From Trichobilharzia regenti (taxonomy: Eukaryota; Platyhelminthes; Trematoda; Strigeidida; Schistosomatidae), in assembly GCA_944472135.2 (NCBI GenBank), contig OX235262.1, forward strand, positions 85,658,903 through 85,722,902: 64,000 bases of DNA, given 5' to 3'. This document shows positions 60,736 through 64,000 of the stretch, in pieces. The translations under genes and the position numbers were made by a program. The notes beneath the pieces are model-generated. The model did not search any database, was not told the DNA's origin, and worked only from the letters and a program-made list of their open reading frames with translations. The stretch's first letter is position 1. Each line of letters starts with the position of its first letter.

Positions 60736-61179
60736 AGAATGTTTCAACTGAGCAAGGTGAATTGCACATGAATCGGTTAACATTGAAATAAACGTGCATG
60801 TTATGTCTCTGATACCTATGATCATGCCGCTTCAGGCTTTTGACAACCAACAAATAACCATAACATAGAGAGAATTTTCAGTTTGACGTAGATCTCTTTC
60901 AATCTTAGTTTGCTGAAAAACATTATTACTTTTTCTAGAAAGTTGATATAAACTCGGATTCAAATTTAATATAATGCTGTGCTCAGTGAAAAAGTCTTTC
61001 TTATATTCAGGCGTTTTTATTGCTATGGATAAAGACTGTTTCAGCGAACTCACTGACAGAGTCATTGGTCTAATGGATTTGAGAAAATATCCAGTTTGAT
61101 GTGTCACAGAAAAAATCGCGACTATGAGAAATTTTAAGCGTAGTATTTCATAATGGAATTCTTATTTTTTTTATTTTTA

Positions 61180-61342
61180 TTTTTGGTTACAGTTTGATTC
61201 CACACCGTATTTTTGGTACAAGTGTGGAATTTTCAACGTAGCACAAAATTCGCAGGCCAACCATAGATATCAGGTGTGCGTCGGCGTGGGCTCGAACCCC
61301 GGACCATGTGCATGGTCGGCGAGAGTCCTAACCACTGTTTTC
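61180..61342 (-). mobile_element. tRNA-like SINE B
   Basis: Minus-strand copy: B box GGGTTCGAGCCC and A-box-like GTGGTTAGGACTCTCGCCG kept; the 5'-most bases are lost at 61342. Confidence 0.75.
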
Positions 61343-61740
61343 TCTACTCTGCTTGATTCACCGTGCAGTGTTTATATTTTTCTCAAGATTCGAAATTATG
61401 TTTGCTTTAAGTATCATTTAGATTACATAGCTATGTATACAGGCATAAAATATACAACTAACCAACGCCTTTTCTGAATCACTCCACGTAAGCTGAGCAT
61501 ACCACTTTTATTGACTGTTATGTAATACCGCAGGTTTTTGAACAGTTAATTTCCTTGAAAATTCATGGTAATATTAATACTCTGTGGTGTTATAGTTCTC
61601 ACACTGGACAACCATGAAACATTCAATTTCCAACCTGGGAACATTATATGGTATTAATGAGGATAAAAGAATTGTCACAGTAAAAATTCTAAGCAACCTT
61701 TTAACATTATCATTCTACAATCTTTGAGAAAAACATATCC
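61343..61740. other. No recognised feature
   Basis: AT-rich; nothing identified. Confidence 0.4.
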
Positions 61741-61830
61741 CCTCTAAAATTCGAACCGGCGCCAGCCAGTTCTGCAGTCAGAGATCCTACCACTGAGCAA
61801 TTCGAGCTCTCACTTCACCCCCTGTAGGAA
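61741..61830 (-). mobile_element. tRNA-like SINE head
   Basis: On the minus strand: GCTCAGTGGTAGGATCTCTG as A box and CCGGTTCGAATTTTAGAG as B box. It resembles the head of the Sm-alpha-like element next to it but points the other way. Confidence 0.55.
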
Positions 61831-61889
61831 TGTACTGTATACTTTGATTAGTTACTAGTTAGTAACAAATGTCATGAGTCTAGTTCCTA

Positions 61890-62055
61890 GTTTAACACCC
61901 AGTGGTAACGTCTCTGACTGCAGCACTAACTGTCAAGTTTTCAAATCCCGGAGAGGAAATGAGTTTCTTCAAGATTGCGGATGCGCCTTGCTGATGAGTG
62001 CCAACAAGCACAAAAAATAGGTCCAGGATTCCCGCCGATAGTCTACAACCATCTA
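61890..62055 (+). mobile_element. Sm-alpha-like SINE with hammerhead region
   Basis: Plus strand: head with CCCAGTGGTAACGTCTCTGA and a decayed B box (TTTTCAAATCCCGGAG). Then CTGATGA (61991-61997), stem II GTGC/GCAC with a CAACAA loop (61998-62011), AAAA where GAAA is expected, and GGTCCAGGATTCC at the cleavage-site position. Confidence 0.65.
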
Positions 62056-63380
62056 ACAAACTCAACGTCTATTAGAGATTCATATCTTTTATGCTCAATT
62101 CTTCCTATTTGCTATAAGTAGTCTACTCTGCAGAGTGAAAAATTTTAATTGTGAGGTAAATGAAGCCATCAAAGTTTCCTCTTTGGATTTACACAGCTTA
62201 ATATTTGTAATAATGGATACGGAAGTGATGGCGAAACGCTGAAAGTAATTCACTTAGCACTTTGCATGTTGACAAAAATCAATGAAATAATGGGAGGCTA
62301 AACTGCACTTCAATCTTGCTTAACTTATTCCTAGCCATGAAGACATGTGTTCAGTAATGAATGAAACTTTCAGTTGGCATAAATGCTCATGTTACAGTGC
62401 TATAATAAGAGTAGAGCATCAAAATAACTTTTGGATAGCTGAGCTTTGGGCGCGGAAACCCTCAGCCAAGATATCAACTTCTTGCCTTAGCAGACACACA
62501 CACACACTATTTCCTTTTCCTAATATTTATCGTGTTAAAGACCGTAAATCAGTGTGTAGATCTCCTCATCCACACTCTGTTGTTATTATTCACTAGAAGC
62601 GCTTTTATTTCCGTATTTTATGATTCTACTGCATACTTTTTGCATATTCCTTGTTTTCTTAGCTACAGAATTCGAGTTTTCTTTTCAAGCTACACTACTT
62701 TTGAACCAGTTACTCACCTAATGCATGTGATGTCAGTTCTCCATCTCAGCGGCTGATATGTGATTATCAGTCATGGTGTGTGTATGCCAGTGGTGTCGAA
62801 AATTCGTAATTATGTCAAGTAATTTACTCACACTCGATGATATTTCTTTATGTGAATGAAGTTTATACTTTGAAATGACTCGTCATCATCGAAAACACTG
62901 TTCACCAGTTTACTAGTTGAAGTTCAGAAGAGATTAAAAAAAGAGAGTTCAAAAACAAGTGACAATGTAGACCAATCAGAAAAGTGCAAACTCTTAAATT
63001 CTTTGAGCTGGGCTAGTCAAGTAAGTATAAGTGAGATAAAAACAGATTAGGAAGTGGATAGCAAAGGTAGATTAAAAGTAAAGCGGTATCTAATCACTTT
63101 TCATCGTAAAATCAGACGTTTCAGATGTTACACAACAAATACAGGATTGACAACAGTTCATTGCTTCTATTAATTAAAACAGACAGCCGTACTGAACAGA
63201 CTGAGTATAATTTGGCTATAAACTTTAAATGATTCCACCGTGTCAACATCATATACATTGTCAAGCTGATACTACTTGTGAACACTACGCAAGTTCAAAA
63301 TGCTTCCCGATGTTGTTCTACCTTCTGAATTTGGATCACTTGTATTGAAAACAGACAGAATGCCACTTTTAAAAAATACC
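62056..63380. other. No recognised feature
   Basis: AT-rich non-coding DNA with a CA run near 62494; no gene recognised. Confidence 0.4.
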
Positions 63381-64000
63381 TAATAAATATTTAGACTTCA
63401 AATCATTACACCCCATCAGCGCAAAGATTTCAGTTGTTTCAAGTCTTCTTAGACAAGCACACTCTCTGATAACAGATGAGAAAGAAAAAGAAGAAGAAAT
63501 ATCAAACATTACTGAAACTCTCAAGCAAAACAACTGCCCAAGGAACTTCATTAACAGAATCAACACTGACATTAAGTATGGTCGAAAACGTATTCCGAAA
63601 ACACAGAACTCAACATCTGTCATTCCATATACATCGGAGACGTCAGACGATATCAGAAGAATACTCAATAAGCCCGACATCATAGTCTTCTTCAAAACAC
63701 CAGACACACTACGAAACAACCTTGTCCATATAAAAGACCAAATCCCTAAAGATTCTCTATCTAATTGTGTCTATAAAATAAAATGCTTGGAATGTGATGC
63801 GATATACATCAGATAAACATCTCGAGAAATTAAAATCAGAAGAAATGAACACCATAGAGCATCTGTTTGGCCACCGATAAATCCGATTAAACCAGAAAAG
63901 CTTGAAAAATCATTAGTCATAGATGGTCTACACGCTATAGAATTAGGTCACAAAATTGATTTTGACAATATTAAAATAATCCAGAAAAAGCATTTCAGAA
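63381..64000 (+). pseudogene. Penelope-like element, C-terminal part (runs off window)
   Basis: One plus-strand frame reads from KYLDFKSLHPISAKISVVSS (the end of the RT domain region) through NNCPRNFINRIN to NCVYKIKCLECDAIYIR, where the next codon is TAA (63814-63816). It then continues in the same frame (TSREIKIRRNEHHRAS) to the window edge. The pattern is the RT-to-GIY-YIG linker and endonuclease of Penelope-like elements. The YIG motif has become YIR, next to the stop. Upstream the frame is broken by TAA near 63372. The element's end lies outside the window. Confidence 0.78.

Larger units (their letters stand above)
57800..61110. repeat. Old segmental duplication, copy 2
   Basis: Counterpart of 53150-55500, enlarged by SINE A insertions (58513-58920) and an RTE relic (59955-60735) absent from copy 1. 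The stretches between these are AT-rich with no gene. Confidence 0.72.

Overview
The window looks like repeat-rich, AT-rich nuclear DNA of a blood fluke (genus Schistosoma or a close trematode). The evidence is a set of metazoan replication-dependent histone H4 genes, remnants of the schistosome hammerhead-ribozyme satellite/SINE family (Sm-alpha type), RTE-clade LINEs, Penelope-like GIY-YIG sequences and a Merlin-type transposase relic. The species cannot be settled from the sequence alone.

Bases 1-38259 are the right-hand part of a tandem array with a unit of about 7.65 kb. Units start at 1, 7653, 15300, 22970 and 33323. Units 1-4 each hold one intact, intronless H4 gene on the minus strand, with identical protein, a classic 3' histone stem-loop and a CCAAT-type upstream region. 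No H3, H2A, H2B or H1 was found, so this is an H4-only array. The rest of each unit is non-coding. It carries the same fossils in the same places: an inverted hammerhead-SINE fragment, an Sm-alpha-like hammerhead remnant, two further tRNA-like SINEs, a Penelope-like GIY-YIG relic and several microsatellites whose length differs between units. Unit 4 is interrupted by a young 2.65 kb LTR retrotransposon (27387-30035, 5-bp target duplication) that keeps Gag and protease but lacks reverse transcriptase and integrase.

Unit 5 (33323-38259) is the damaged edge copy. The middle of its H4 gene is replaced by a 1.3 kb palindrome made of two head-to-head copies of a dead Merlin-like transposase gene. 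The sequence around that lesion is clearly diverged, although the outer parts of the unit remain almost identical to the other units. The array ends inside a hammerhead SINE.

Bases 38260-64000 hold no host gene I could recognise. They contain an RTE LINE with an 849-codon open frame (38656-41290) and older RTE fragments at 55.0, 56.7-57.6 and 60-60.7 kb. There are many copies of two tRNA-like SINE families, one with a hammerhead ribozyme core. A short SINE with an RTE-like 3' end has a perfect 13-bp target duplication. Also present are two foldback sequences, an old segmental duplication (about 53.15-55.5 kb against 57.8-61.1 kb) and Penelope-like fragments at 55.8 and 63.4-64 kb.

In working terms, the only host function visible is H4 production for nucleosome assembly, with 3' ends probably formed by stem-loop processing. 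Everything else is transposable-element history laid on top of the array.
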